64,000 bases of DNA from Muribaculaceae bacterium. Its GTDB lineage: Bacteria > Bacteroidota > Bacteroidia > Bacteroidales > Muribaculaceae. The DNA lies in NCBI GenBank assembly GCA_017619935.1, contig JAFZRJ010000013.1:1-64000 (forward strand). The letters are read 5' to 3'. Under the pieces are notes generated by a model, which saw only the letters and a list, made by a program, of their open reading frames with translations, did no database searches and was not told the DNA's origin. Positions 34,603 through 43,735 of the stretch are shown here, in pieces. Position numbers and translations under genes: made by a program. The first letter of the stretch is position 1, and each line of letters begins with the position of its first letter.

Positions 34603-35937
34603 TCAATTGAAAAATTTCTTCGCCCTGCTCAACGCTCCAGCCAGACACATCACCAGCACCTTGTCGCCGGGCTGGAATTGTGTCGCTCCAGTCACCATCT
34701 GGCACTTGCCGTCACGAACCAGGCCAGCGAAAGTCACCTCTTCGGGAATCTTCAATTCGCTCACTGTCGATGCCGACAACTTGGAGCCCTGCTTGATTTC
34801 GAACACGACAACCTCGGCATCGGGGATGGCCAAACGCTTGGGCGATGACGAACCGGCATCAATGAGCAACTGATAGATGGCGTTGGCCATGAGCCACTGC
34901 TTGTTGAGTATTGTGCCTATTTTGAACGACTCGGCCATATTGACAAATTGATTCAGATTGACCTCGGCAACGGTTTTCACCACTTGATAATCGTTGGCCG
35001 AAAGGCACGTCAGTATATTCTCGGCCGCCGACTGGGTCAGCGCAACGAACGCGTCGGCCATGCCCATTCCCGCTTCGGCAAGGATGTCTGAATCGGTCGC
35101 TTCGCCATTGATAACTTCACAATCATGATATGTCGAGATGATGGCATTGCAGCGGGCCTGGTCGCCCTCGATGATGGTGAATCGGTATTCATCGGACGCC
35201 AAACGCAACATCAGTGTAGCCACATCGCTGCCGCCCGAAATGACCACGCGGCGAATCTTTCTCGGCTCACAACCCGTGAGTTCGACCACATCCTGCAGAT
35301 GCTGGCTTGTCACGGCGATATAGAGCATATCATCGGCCATCAGTGTGTGACCGCCCTTAGGAATCATCGTGATGTGCTCACGACGGATGGCCGCAATGTG
35401 ATAGAATCGGCCAGGTGCCGCCAGTTCTCTCAATTTCTTGCCTACAATGGGAGCGCTGGCAGGAAGCCTTACTCCCATGAGCACCATCTCGCCATGGTTG
35501 AACTCATACCAGTAATTGACCCACGAATGGCGCAACGAGTCAATCACGCCTTGAGCCACCAGATAGTCGGGGCAAATGACATTGTCCACGCCCATCTGCT
35601 GCACGACTTCCAGGTTGTGTGGTAGCAAATAGTCGTATCGGTCAGCACGAGCCACCGTCATTTTTGCGCCCATCGACTTGGCCATGGCACAAGCCACAAA
35701 GTTGCGTTCGGGCACTTCGGTCACGGCAATAAACAAGTCGCACTCGCTCACTTTGCCTTGACGCAAGATGGCGGGTTCGATGGCATCGCCTGCGATAGCC
35801 ATCAGGTTATATTCGGCATCAAGCAGTTCCAACCTGCTCGGGTCGCGGTCGATAATATAGATGTCAACATGTTCGCCGGACAGATACCTCGCAAGGTGCG
35901 ACCCCACTGTTCCTGCGCCAACGATAGTTACAATCAT
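34603..35937 (-). CDS. trkA: Trk potassium transporter regulatory subunit TrkA
   Basis: Cytoplasmic NAD-binding gating subunit of the Trk system. 444 residues with two tandem RCK units: each has a Rossmann TrkA_N part and a TrkA_C part. The first starts IVGAGTVGSHLARYLSG (residues 4-20) with IIDRDPSRLELLD; the second starts VVISGGSDVATLMLRLA near 230. TrkA_C parts are seen near 140-220 (VRLPASAPIVGKKLRELAAPG) and at the C-terminus (LSASTVSELKIPEEVTFAGLVRDG). It is the first gene of trkA-trkH. Confidence 0.96.
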   Translation of the reverse strand: MIVTIVGAGTVGSHLARYLSGEHVDIYIIDRDPSRLELLDAEYNLMAIAGDAIEPAILRQGKVSECDLFIAVTEVPERNFVACAMAKSMGAKMTVARADRYDYLLPHNLEVVQQMGVDNVICPDYLVAQGVIDSLRHSWVNYWYEFNHGEMVLMGVRLPASAPIVGKKLRELAAPGRFYHIAAIRREHITMIPKGGHTLMADDMLYIAVTSQHLQDVVELTGCEPRKIRRVVISGGSDVATLMLRLASDEYRFTIIEGDQARCNAIISTYHDCEVINGEATDSDILAEAGMGMADAFVALTQSAAENILTCLSANDYQVVKTVAEVNLNQFVNMAESFKIGTILNKQWLMANAIYQLLIDAGSSSPKRLAIPDAEVVVFEIKQGSKLSASTVSELKIPEEVTFAGLVRDGKCQMVTGATQFQPGDKVLVMCLAGALSRAKKFFN

Positions 35938-36235
35938 GCGTTACTCAATTAAAAAAATAGTTCGAAGAATCGTATTTTTGTCATTTTGTCCACACAAAGT
36001 TCTGCATTAATGTGATTTTTAATGGCTTACCAGAACACAGTCTTGACCATCAGAAAACCACTATGCCCAACTTCAGGGCAAAGTTCTAAATAATTCTAGA
36101 TATTTGCAAGCAATTGACATGAAATCTAGCGAATGGACAAGAATTGCCGATTCAGGAGCAGTTCATTATTAATTGTTAATTCTCCATCTTGCGTTAAATA
36201 AAGTAGTAACTTTGCAGATTGAAACAACCGAAGAG
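35938..36235. other. Divergent intergenic region, 298 bp
   Basis: For trkA, TTTG (reverse strand of 35995-35998) and TACGATTC (35967-35974) are 20 bp apart; the -7 is only 5 of 8. For the glycosyltransferase a good -7 TAACTTTG lies at 36207-36214, about 22 nt before its ATG. An imperfect inverted pair CTAGATATTT / GAAATCTAG spans 36093-36131. No gene seen. Confidence 0.5.
36207..36214 (+). promoter_or_regulatory. -7 element of the glycosyltransferase-acyltransferase operon
   Basis: TAACTTTG followed by CAG matches the Bacteroidota -7 box. The start would be near 36219, which excludes the upstream frame opening at 36173 and supports ATG 36236. Confidence 0.5.
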
Positions 36236-37414
36236 ATGAATATGACTTTTACACTCGATATATCGCCACTGGTATGGACACTGTTGGCATTGGGCTTTGT
36301 TCTCGCCCTGGGTTACGCGTTATGGCGCTGGATGAACACGCGACGAATGAAGAAATTCGTGGAGCAGACCGAGCAATCGCGAGATTACCTCGACGAGTTG
36401 CCACCCATTTCCATCATCGTGGACGCCTGTAACGAGACCGACCAACTCGTCAGGTTCCTCCCGTTGGTTCTCAACCAGGATTATCCCGAATATGAGGTGA
36501 TTGTCATCGCCGATGGAGCCGCTGAAAGCACCAGCGACATGCTCAGCGAAATGAAGGCGCAATACCCCAACCTGCACATCACGTTCACGCCTCACGGCAC
36601 GCGTTCACTGTCACGCAAGAAACTGGCGCTGATGATTGGCGTCAAGGCCGCGCACCACGACATCGTGCTCACTACCAACGCCAACTGCCGCCCCACCAGC
36701 GACCAGTGGCTGCGGCTCATGGCGCGGAATTTCGTGCCGGGCATCGACGTGGTTTTGGGCTACTCGCATTACCGTTACCATCGCGACAAACGCTGGGCAC
36801 GGCATTGGCGCATCCTTGACACGGTGACTACCGCCATGCAATGGATAGGCAGCGCCATATCGGGACGCCCCTATCGTGGCATTACCGACAACCTGGCCTA
36901 CCGCAAGCACTTGTTTTTCGATGTGAACGGCTTTGCACAGACCATGAACCTCACTTGGGGAGAAGATGACGTTTTCCTTTGCCAGATAGCCCGTGGCGAC
37001 AACACTAGAGTCGAACTTGTGCCTGAAAGCCAACTCAGCGTATATTACGAGAACATCTTTCGCGCTCACCGCCTGTTGCGCACCCGGCGCGACTTCACGT
37101 CGCGACTGGTGCCACGTCGTGCGTTCATTGAACATGGCGCTATGAGTTGGGTGTTGTGGCTGGCGCACGCCGCTCTCATTGCAGCGGTTGTTCTTGCTTG
37201 GCCCAACGCCACTGTGCTCGTTGCCGCCATCGTACTCATCGCCGCACTTTGGGTGGTGGTTACCTTGTTGACACGCTGCGACTGCAAACTGCTGCAGGCA
37301 CCGCCACTGCGACTGACAGCCATGCCACTCACCCTGGCACGGCCCTTCATCAACGCCAAATACTGGCTTCGCGAATTGCGGCACAAAAAGACCAACTACA
37401 CGACTTATATCTAA
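36236..37414 (+). CDS. Membrane-bound family 2 glycosyltransferase
   Basis: About 392 residues. One N-terminal helix (LVWTLLALGFVLALGYALW), a cytoplasmic GT-A domain (SIIVDACNETDQLVRFLPLVL; YPEYEVIVIADGAAEST; TTNANCRPTSDQWL), the acceptor-site motif WGEDDVFLCQIARG near residue 240 and two to three C-terminal helices (WLAHAALIAAVVLAW). The usual DxD is not obvious; NANCRP takes its place. It should transfer a sugar from a nucleotide donor to a lipid or glycan. Two acyltransferases follow after 22 nt, which suggests decoration of an envelope glycan. Confidence 0.88.
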   Translation: MNMTFTLDISPLVWTLLALGFVLALGYALWRWMNTRRMKKFVEQTEQSRDYLDELPPISIIVDACNETDQLVRFLPLVLNQDYPEYEVIVIADGAAESTSDMLSEMKAQYPNLHITFTPHGTRSLSRKKLALMIGVKAAHHDIVLTTNANCRPTSDQWLRLMARNFVPGIDVVLGYSHYRYHRDKRWARHWRILDTVTTAMQWIGSAISGRPYRGITDNLAYRKHLFFDVNGFAQTMNLTWGEDDVFLCQIARGDNTRVELVPESQLSVYYENIFRAHRLLRTRRDFTSRLVPRRAFIEHGAMSWVLWLAHAALIAAVVLAWPNATVLVAAIVLIAALWVVVTLLTRCDCKLLQAPPLRLTAMPLTLARPFINAKYWLRELRHKKTNYTTYI

Positions 37415-37436
37415 TTTCGGCATCACCCTGACTTCA

Positions 37437-38471
37437 ATGAGAATCAAAACCCTCAACGCTTGGCGCGGCATTTTCGCCATTGTGATTGTGCTCTACCACA
37501 GTCACGTCCACATTACTGACCAAGCGGTGTCGCTGGGGGTAAGTTTCTTTTTCGTTGTCAGCGGGTTTCTGTTGGCGCTGCATCACAGTGCCGAAAGCCT
37601 CGTCAACCCCAAGCAATGGTGGTCTTTCTGGTGGAAACGTGCGCGACGCATTTACCCCATTCATTGGCTAGCGCTGGCGTGTATCGCCTATTTCTATTTG
37701 ATGGCCAAACACAAGCCTTTCGAACCCGGGAGTTTTTTTGCCCAGGTGGCGCTTGTGCAAGGGTGGATTCCCAAACGAGAAGTTTTTTTCGGCTATAATG
37801 GCGTGAGTTGGTTTTTGGGGGCGTTGTTGTTCTGTTACGCTTGTTTCCCGCTCATCAATTACCTGTTTTCACGACTGCGACTGCGGTGGCAGATGATTCT
37901 GATTACGGCCATCTTTGTGTTTTTGGCATGGTGGATGCAGCAACTCACGGCTCAACAACGGGTTTATACTTATGTATGCCCCGCCATTCGCCTCGGAGAT
38001 TTCATTTTTGGCATCGTGGCAGGCAACCTCTATCGCCTGATGTCCAAAACGCAGTTCACCTATTCACGCGCCAAGGCCACCTTGATTGAACTGGCTGCAG
38101 TTCTTTTTGCGTTGGAAATCATTTTCATCAACCGTACCACCGAACTTGTCACCATCTGGGACAATTACTTGCTGTGGTGGATTCCCGCCATGCTCATCGT
38201 TCTGTCGGCCGCCATGCTCAACGGGCAAGAAGGCTGGTTGGGGCAAGTGCTGAAATCAAAACCATTTCAGTGGCTGGGCGACATGAGCCTGGAAATCTAT
38301 ATTTTCCAAGGGGTGGCGGCATTGATGGTTAATTACTTCTTGGCACCGCTATTCGGACATTTCGGTATCATGATTTATGACCAAAACGTGTGGTTCCAAG
38401 TTCCCTTGTTGCTCATTGTTTCATGGCTGGTCTTCAAGGTGAGAACTCACAAAAAACATGCATCGCTATGA
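37437..38471 (+). CDS. Acyltransferase family 3 membrane protein (copy 1)
   Basis: 344 residues, about ten hydrophobic helices. The N-terminal RIKTLNAWRGIFAIVIVLYH has the conserved Arg and the catalytic-type His of the AT3 family; SLGVSFFFVVSGFLLALHH follows. KRARRIYPIHWLALACI is the conserved basic Arg-x-Tyr-Pro segment. AT3 proteins O-acylate surface polysaccharides or lipids. The next gene is a clear paralogue and overlaps by ATGA. Confidence 0.9.
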   Translation: MRIKTLNAWRGIFAIVIVLYHSHVHITDQAVSLGVSFFFVVSGFLLALHHSAESLVNPKQWWSFWWKRARRIYPIHWLALACIAYFYLMAKHKPFEPGSFFAQVALVQGWIPKREVFFGYNGVSWFLGALLFCYACFPLINYLFSRLRLRWQMILITAIFVFLAWWMQQLTAQQRVYTYVCPAIRLGDFIFGIVAGNLYRLMSKTQFTYSRAKATLIELAAVLFALEIIFINRTTELVTIWDNYLLWWIPAMLIVLSAAMLNGQEGWLGQVLKSKPFQWLGDMSLEIYIFQGVAALMVNYFLAPLFGHFGIMIYDQNVWFQVPLLLIVSWLVFKVRTHKKHASL

Positions 38472-39490
38472 TCAAGTCACTCCAAAGTTTACGCGGCATC
38501 TTCGCCATCGTGATAATTTGTTATCATTACTATTCTCGCTCCCCAATGATTGTGGATGCGACGGCATGCGGTGTATCGTTTTTCTTCATCATGAGCGGAT
38601 TCGCCTTGGCGCTCCACCATCCCGTTGACTCCCTTAAAGATTTCAGCCTAAAGAACTTCATGCGCGACCGGCTCGCCAAGTTGTACCCCCTGCATCTCGT
38701 ACTCACTTTAGCCATGATTTATCTCGCAGGAATCAACTGGAAACTATTGGCCAATGTGCTGCTGATACAAAGTTGGTTCACCAGCGAGAGCGTATGGTTT
38801 TCCTACAACGGCATTTCGTGGTTTGTAGCCTCATTAGTTTTCTGTTACTTGTTTTTCCACATGTTCAGTTACTGGAGCCGACGTTTGAAACCTGCCGTCA
38901 CCGCCGGAATACTGTGCATCGCGACACTGCTGATGACGGGTGCTTTCATGCTCATACCCAGCAGCATCTATTCTTGGTTCTACTATGTGTTGCCCGTCAC
39001 TCGACTGATTGACTTTGGATTAGGCGTTTTTCTCGCCACCATTTACAGCCGGGCGAAAGCATCCGACGCCGCACCTACAACATCCACAGCCAGTTTCTTC
39101 GCTCTGGTCGCCATTATATTGGTGATGGCGCTCATCGCTTGGCCGCATCACACCCCGTTTGCCCGCGTGGCATTCCTTTCGTTTGTGTGGTATGCGCCGC
39201 TTGCCTTGTTGATTTTCGCGTTGGGGATGGCCGAACACGAAAATTCCGTTCTCACGCGACTCCTGTCGTGGAAACCATTGGTGTGGATAGGCGGAATCAG
39301 TTTTGAAATGTATATGTTGCAATTAATCGTGCATTGCTTCGTCTGCAAACTGGGGGTCATCTGCGTGGGGCACAAATTCAATCCTGAACTGCACATCGCT
39401 ATCATCATCGCGCTGGTGATACCTCTCGCATGGCTCACACAACGATATTTCACCACTCCTGTGGCGCGATGGCTTAAACGCCACCACTAA
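38468..39490 (+). CDS. Acyltransferase family 3 membrane protein (copy 2)
   Basis: About 340 residues from the ATG at 38468, which overlaps the previous stop (ATGA); the longer frame to 38390 lies inside the previous gene. It starts IKSLQSLRGIFAIVIICYH, with GVSFFFIMSGFALALHH and RDRLAKLYPLHLVLTL, the same signatures as copy 1, so the pair arose by tandem duplication. Multi-pass inner-membrane protein; the acyl group and acceptor are unknown. It is last in the glycosyltransferase operon and faces a bidirectional hairpin. Confidence 0.9.
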   Translation: MIKSLQSLRGIFAIVIICYHYYSRSPMIVDATACGVSFFFIMSGFALALHHPVDSLKDFSLKNFMRDRLAKLYPLHLVLTLAMIYLAGINWKLLANVLLIQSWFTSESVWFSYNGISWFVASLVFCYLFFHMFSYWSRRLKPAVTAGILCIATLLMTGAFMLIPSSIYSWFYYVLPVTRLIDFGLGVFLATIYSRAKASDAAPTTSTASFFALVAIILVMALIAWPHHTPFARVAFLSFVWYAPLALLIFALGMAEHENSVLTRLLSWKPLVWIGGISFEMYMLQLIVHCFVCKLGVICVGHKFNPELHIAIIIALVIPLAWLTQRYFTTPVARWLKRHH

Positions 39491-39526
39491 ATCCAAGACC
39501 TCCGAAATCTCCGAGAACTCCGAGGG

Positions 39527-39561
39527 CTCTGAGAAATTGAGAGACCCCCGATTTCTCAGAG
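39527..39561. terminator. Bidirectional terminator-like hairpin
   Basis: CTCTGAGAAAT (39527-39537) and ATTTCTCAGAG (39551-39561) form an 11-bp perfect stem between convergent genes. The surrounding sequence has several CTCCGAGAACTC-like motifs also found at 41519-41569. Confidence 0.55.
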
Positions 39562-39594
39562 GCCTCCCAAATATCTCAAGTTCGTTTCACTTGT

Positions 39595-41463
39595 TTATTC
39601 CAAAATGATGTTGATGATGGCATTCACGTCGGCCACATCCACCACACCGTCACCATTAAGGTCGGCAAGTGCCTTCACATCGGGATCATTGTCAATCTCC
39701 AATATGATGTTGATGCAAATGTTCACGTCGGCCACATCCACTACGCCGTCACCATTGAGGTCGCCCACAACTCCGGGTTGGGGATCATCGCCAGTTTCAA
39801 CGCCCTCGATATGCTGGAACTCTTTCCAACCATCGGCAGCTTGGTAAGCCCCAACCGAGTTGATGGGCACATAAAGCGTAGCGTTGGCAAAGACTTCATC
39901 ACTGAAGAACGAACCTTCCATATCTACTTCAGGTGGATTCACAGCCATACAAGTCACCTTGGTGGCTGAGGTAACGCTGCTGAACGCGCTATGGCTAACC
40001 GTCTGGACAGATTTTGGCAGCCACACTTCGGTCATGGGGACTTCACGCACGGCTTGGCGACCGATTTCGGTCACGCCATCGGGAACGATGAGCACCGTGT
40101 TTTCACGACCCTGGGGAACCGACACCAAACAGATAGGATTACCGGCAGCATTGATTTCATAGAGGCAACTGTCCAGTTCAACGAAATGGGTGTTGCCCTC
40201 GGCCACCTTCACTTCCTTGACGGATGTACAGCCCACAATGGGTGTGAATTCTATACTTTCAACCGTGCTGGGGATGGTGATAGTTTGCAGCGAAGTGGTA
40301 CGGAAGAAGACGTTGCCGTCCATACGTATCAACCCTTCGGGCAGCTGCGCATCAACCAGTGCAGTGCGGCAGAATGCACTTGATCCGATTCTTTCCAGTT
40401 GGCCATTACAAGTGTAGGTTTTCAGAGCAGAACGACCCATAAAGGCGAATTGTTCCAGTTGTTTCACATTCTTGAGGTTGACACTGACAAGTTCGGCATT
40501 GTTCTGGAAGCAGCAACTGTCAATCTTTTCCAGCGTGCTAGGCAGATTGATGGTCTTGATGTTGTTGCTACCAAAACACATAAATCCGACGCTTTTCATG
40601 CCCTCGGGCAACGTGATGCTCTCCAAACCGCACATATAGAAGGTGTGTCGAGCCAGCTTTTCCATGCCTTCGGGCAAGCTGACGCTAGCGAGATTCACGC
40701 AACTTGCCCACACCGACTTGCCCAGTTGCACGTTGGGGTTAGGCAGACTTACGCTGGTAAGTTTCTCGCATTCGTAGAAGGCTGCGTCACCTATCTTGGT
40801 CACCGATGTCGGAATAATCACTCTGGTGAAGTTGGGGTGCTTGTAAAAAGCATATTCATTGATTTCGGTGATGGTCTCAGGTATCGTATATTGCGTGACG
40901 TAGGTCGCGCCATTATCAAAATTAATGACCATAGAACCCGCCACAGCGATGATTTTGTCACCAGCCTTGTTTGTGATGGTGGACACGTCGCGACTTTGCG
41001 ACGACACGGCAATGCGCTTGAACTCGGGGTTGTTGTCATCTACGGCAAGGAAACGGAACTTGTTGCCACCCAACGCCATAGGAGCAAGCATAGTGAGTGT
41101 TGAAGGCAATCGCAGCGAAACACCTACGGCTCCGTCAAAGGCACCGTTGTCAATATAAATGAAACCTTCAGGCAAACGAATAACTGAGTTTTCCGAAAAT
41201 GTGGCTTTTTGGAAGGCTCCAGGACCGACGCCCAGCACGGTGTACTCGACCCCGCCGTTAGTCACCGTTGCCGAGAAATCGTTCGTGGTGATATTCTGAT
41301 AAATGTCATCTGGGTTATTGGGATTCTTTACCACAACACGAACCCACTTGTTGGTCTCATCCACCACTTCATAACGCAGTTTCCCTGAAGTGAAAAACGT
41401 TTGAGCGGATGAGAGCGATGCGCAAATGGCAACCGCAAAAATAAGATTGATGATTCTTTTCAT
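39595..41463 (-). CDS. BspA-like LRR protein with dockerin pair (tandem copy 1)
   Basis: 622 residues with a signal peptide (INLIFAVAICASLSSAQ). Short N-terminal beta domain (SGKLRYEVVDETNKWVRVV), then irregular LRR_5 repeats (PEGFIYIDNGAFDG; VSLPEGMEKLARHTFYMCGL; SSVTSATKVTCMAVNPPEV), a linker VETGDDPQPGVVG and two dockerin-type repeats (DLNGDGVVDVADVNICINII, DLNGDGVVDVADVNAIINII). It is a clear paralogue of the gene 124 bp upstream. Likely extracellular, surface-attached by an unknown route. The repeated 23-residue unit is less regular than in the protein at 30815-33034. Confidence 0.9.
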   Translation of the reverse strand: MKRIINLIFAVAICASLSSAQTFFTSGKLRYEVVDETNKWVRVVVKNPNNPDDIYQNITTNDFSATVTNGGVEYTVLGVGPGAFQKATFSENSVIRLPEGFIYIDNGAFDGAVGVSLRLPSTLTMLAPMALGGNKFRFLAVDDNNPEFKRIAVSSQSRDVSTITNKAGDKIIAVAGSMVINFDNGATYVTQYTIPETITEINEYAFYKHPNFTRVIIPTSVTKIGDAAFYECEKLTSVSLPNPNVQLGKSVWASCVNLASVSLPEGMEKLARHTFYMCGLESITLPEGMKSVGFMCFGSNNIKTINLPSTLEKIDSCCFQNNAELVSVNLKNVKQLEQFAFMGRSALKTYTCNGQLERIGSSAFCRTALVDAQLPEGLIRMDGNVFFRTTSLQTITIPSTVESIEFTPIVGCTSVKEVKVAEGNTHFVELDSCLYEINAAGNPICLVSVPQGRENTVLIVPDGVTEIGRQAVREVPMTEVWLPKSVQTVSHSAFSSVTSATKVTCMAVNPPEVDMEGSFFSDEVFANATLYVPINSVGAYQAADGWKEFQHIEGVETGDDPQPGVVGDLNGDGVVDVADVNICINIILEIDNDPDVKALADLNGDGVVDVADVNAIINIILE

Positions 41464-41530
41464 TGAAAAATATTATAAAAATAGATTCTTCTTTCAGGTT
41501 TTTCCTAGTCCTACGACATCTCCGAGAACT

Positions 41531-41569
41531 CTGAGACCTCCGAGAACTCAAAGAACTCGGAGGTCTCAG
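41531..41569. terminator. Perfect 14-bp hairpin between the tandem LRR genes
   Basis: CTGAGACCTCCGAG (41531-41544) pairs with CTCGGAGGTCTCAG (41556-41569). It lies 19 nt after the stop of the upstream gene. There is no T run, so it may stabilise the mRNA end or act as a weak terminator. Confidence 0.5.
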
Positions 41570-41587
41570 ATAACCAACAGAATTGTT

Positions 41588-43432
41588 TTATTCCAGAATG
41601 ATGTTGATGATGGCATTCACATCGCTCACGTCCACCACACCGTCTCCATTCAGGTCGGCAAGCGCCTTGACATCGGGATCATTATCCAATTCAAGGATGA
41701 TGTTGATGCAGATGTTCACGTCGGCGACATCCACTACACCATCACCGTTGAGGTCACCTACCACAACAGGTTGGGGATCATCGCCAGTTTCAACGCCCAC
41801 AATGTTCTGGAACTCTTTCCAGCCATCAGCGCCTTGGTAAGCCTCAACCGAGTTCATTGGCACATAAAGTGTTGCATTGGTGAACACTTCATTACTGAAG
41901 AACGGGCTTTCGATATCTACCGTAGGAGGATTCTGAGCCATACAAGTCACCTTGGTAGTGGCGGTGATAGTACTGAAAGCGCTGGACTCCAATTCTTGTA
42001 TGCTGGAGGGCAGATAGATTTCGGTGAGTTCCACATTACGAGCTGCTTGGCGGGCAAGTTTTGTCACGCCATCGGGAACGATAAGCACAGTGTTTTCACG
42101 ACCCTGGGGAACCGACACCAAACGGATAGGATTGCCGGCGGCATTGATTTCATAGAGGCAGCTGTCCAGTTCGGCATAATGGGTGTTACCCTCAGCCACT
42201 TGCACACGTTTCACGAGTGGACACTTGGTGATGGGGTTGTACTCAATGGTCTCCACCGTGCTGGGGATAGTAATGGTTTGCAGCGAGTTGGTGTTGAAGA
42301 ACACATTGCCCTCCATGACCTTCAGCCCCTCAGGGAGCATGGCATCGGTCAAACCAGTGTTGCAGAACACAGTGGATGCAATGAACTCCAGCTGGCCGCT
42401 GCAGGTGTATCTCGTCAAGCCAGTGCAGCCCATGAAGGCATGGTGTTCCAGTCGCTTCACATTTTTCAAGTCCACGCTAGCCAAGTCGGGATTGTTTTGG
42501 AATCCGCAACTATCAATGCGTTCCAGCGATTCGGGCAGGCTCAGACTCTTGAGTTCATTGCCGGCGAAGCACATCATGGGGATTACCGTCACGCCCTCGG
42601 GCACGGTGAGGTTCTCGATGGAGCAGCAGTAGAAATCGTGGTTGTTCAACTTGATGTTCTCGGGCAGGCTCACGCTAGTGACATTCACGCAACTGGCCCA
42701 CACATTCTCGCCCAGCTCCACACCGGCACTTGGCAGACGCACACTGGTGAGCTTCCGACAATCGGTAAAGGCATGGTGATCAATTTTTGTGATGCCATCG
42801 TGGAAAGTGACATTGGTCAAGTCAGAATTACCATAGAAAGCATAAGGTGCAATCTCGGTGATTTGATCAGGTATGGTCACTTGCGAAACATAAGTACCTT
42901 CACCTGCGGCACTAAGGAGTTTATGACCTGGGAAAGCAATCAATTTGTTGCCTTCCTTATTGGTGAGCATATTAATCAGAGAACCCTGAGGCTCAATAGC
43001 TATTTTGCCGAAATACGGATTGCTACTCTGAACGGTGATATGACCCAGTTTGTTGTTGACAAAAGCAATTTCGGAAACATACTGCATAGTAGCGGGCAGA
43101 CGAACTCCTGTACCATTTCCACAACCATCAAAGGCACCATTGTCAATATAAATAAGACCTTCAGGCAATGTGACCATTCCTGTTAAAGTAGCGTTCTGAA
43201 ATGCGCCCGGGCCTATTCCAAACACGGTATATGTCTTGTTGTTGTAAGTTACCGTAGCAGCCAAATCGCCAGTTACGATGTCTGAATAGCTGCCATTTTC
43301 AGGGGCAATGATTTGAACCCACTTCTGGGTCTCATCAACGATTTGATAACGAATTTTACCAACATAAAATTCTTGGGCATTTGCTGCCATCAGAATAAAG
43401 ACCGCAGCGATAATGGTTAAAAGTTTTTTCAT
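41588..43432 (-). CDS. BspA-like LRR protein with dockerin pair (tandem copy 2)
   Basis: 614 residues; signal peptide LLTIIAAVFILMAANA. Same plan as the gene downstream: beta domain (VGKIRYQIVDETQKWVQII), LRR_5 repeats (PEGLIYIDNGAFDGC, LPESLERIDSCGFQNNPDL), shared tail (INAAGNPIRLVSVPQGRENT; VETGDDPQPVVVG) and two dockerin repeats (DLNGDGVVDVADVN, DLNGDGVVDVSDVN). The tails are the best conserved part of the pair. It has a consensus promoter at 43465-43495 and may also drive the downstream copy. Confidence 0.9.
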   Translation of the reverse strand: MKKLLTIIAAVFILMAANAQEFYVGKIRYQIVDETQKWVQIIAPENGSYSDIVTGDLAATVTYNNKTYTVFGIGPGAFQNATLTGMVTLPEGLIYIDNGAFDGCGNGTGVRLPATMQYVSEIAFVNNKLGHITVQSSNPYFGKIAIEPQGSLINMLTNKEGNKLIAFPGHKLLSAAGEGTYVSQVTIPDQITEIAPYAFYGNSDLTNVTFHDGITKIDHHAFTDCRKLTSVRLPSAGVELGENVWASCVNVTSVSLPENIKLNNHDFYCCSIENLTVPEGVTVIPMMCFAGNELKSLSLPESLERIDSCGFQNNPDLASVDLKNVKRLEHHAFMGCTGLTRYTCSGQLEFIASTVFCNTGLTDAMLPEGLKVMEGNVFFNTNSLQTITIPSTVETIEYNPITKCPLVKRVQVAEGNTHYAELDSCLYEINAAGNPIRLVSVPQGRENTVLIVPDGVTKLARQAARNVELTEIYLPSSIQELESSAFSTITATTKVTCMAQNPPTVDIESPFFSNEVFTNATLYVPMNSVEAYQGADGWKEFQNIVGVETGDDPQPVVVGDLNGDGVVDVADVNICINIILELDNDPDVKALADLNGDGVVDVSDVNAIINIILE

Positions 43433-43464
43433 TTGTATTTTGGTTTTGGTTAATAATTAACGCC

Positions 43465-43495
43465 CAAAATTAGTAATAAATATTGAATCCACAAA
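43465..43495 (-). promoter_or_regulatory. Promoter of the tandem LRR-dockerin genes
   Basis: On the reverse strand TTTG (43492-43495), 19 bp, TAATTTTG (43465-43472). The start would be near 43459, about 27 nt before the ATG. Confidence 0.65.
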
Positions 43496-43615
43496 AAAAC
43501 CGCCCATTTTTCCCCTGATATTCACTCCTAATTAAATCATTTGTGCTTTCCATACAAGGTTGGGCCATATCATCGCTGAATAGAGGGTGGGGTGGCCAAA
43601 ATTTGGGGAGATTAT

Positions 43616-43646
43616 TTTGAGGTGAATTCACTTTGTAGTAATTTTG
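43616..43646 (+). promoter_or_regulatory. Promoter of the LTA-synthase-like gene
   Basis: TTTG (43616-43619), 19 bp, TAATTTTG (43639-43646), giving a leader of about 85 nt. The rest of the 303-bp divergent region (43433-43735) shows no gene or repeat. Confidence 0.6.
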
Positions 43647-43735
43647 CACGAAATGAGAAAAAGCCATGACTGTAGAAGCGTTTTTGACCACCAAAAACTG
43701 GGGCAAAAACGTGTCATGACTAAAAACAAAAATGA

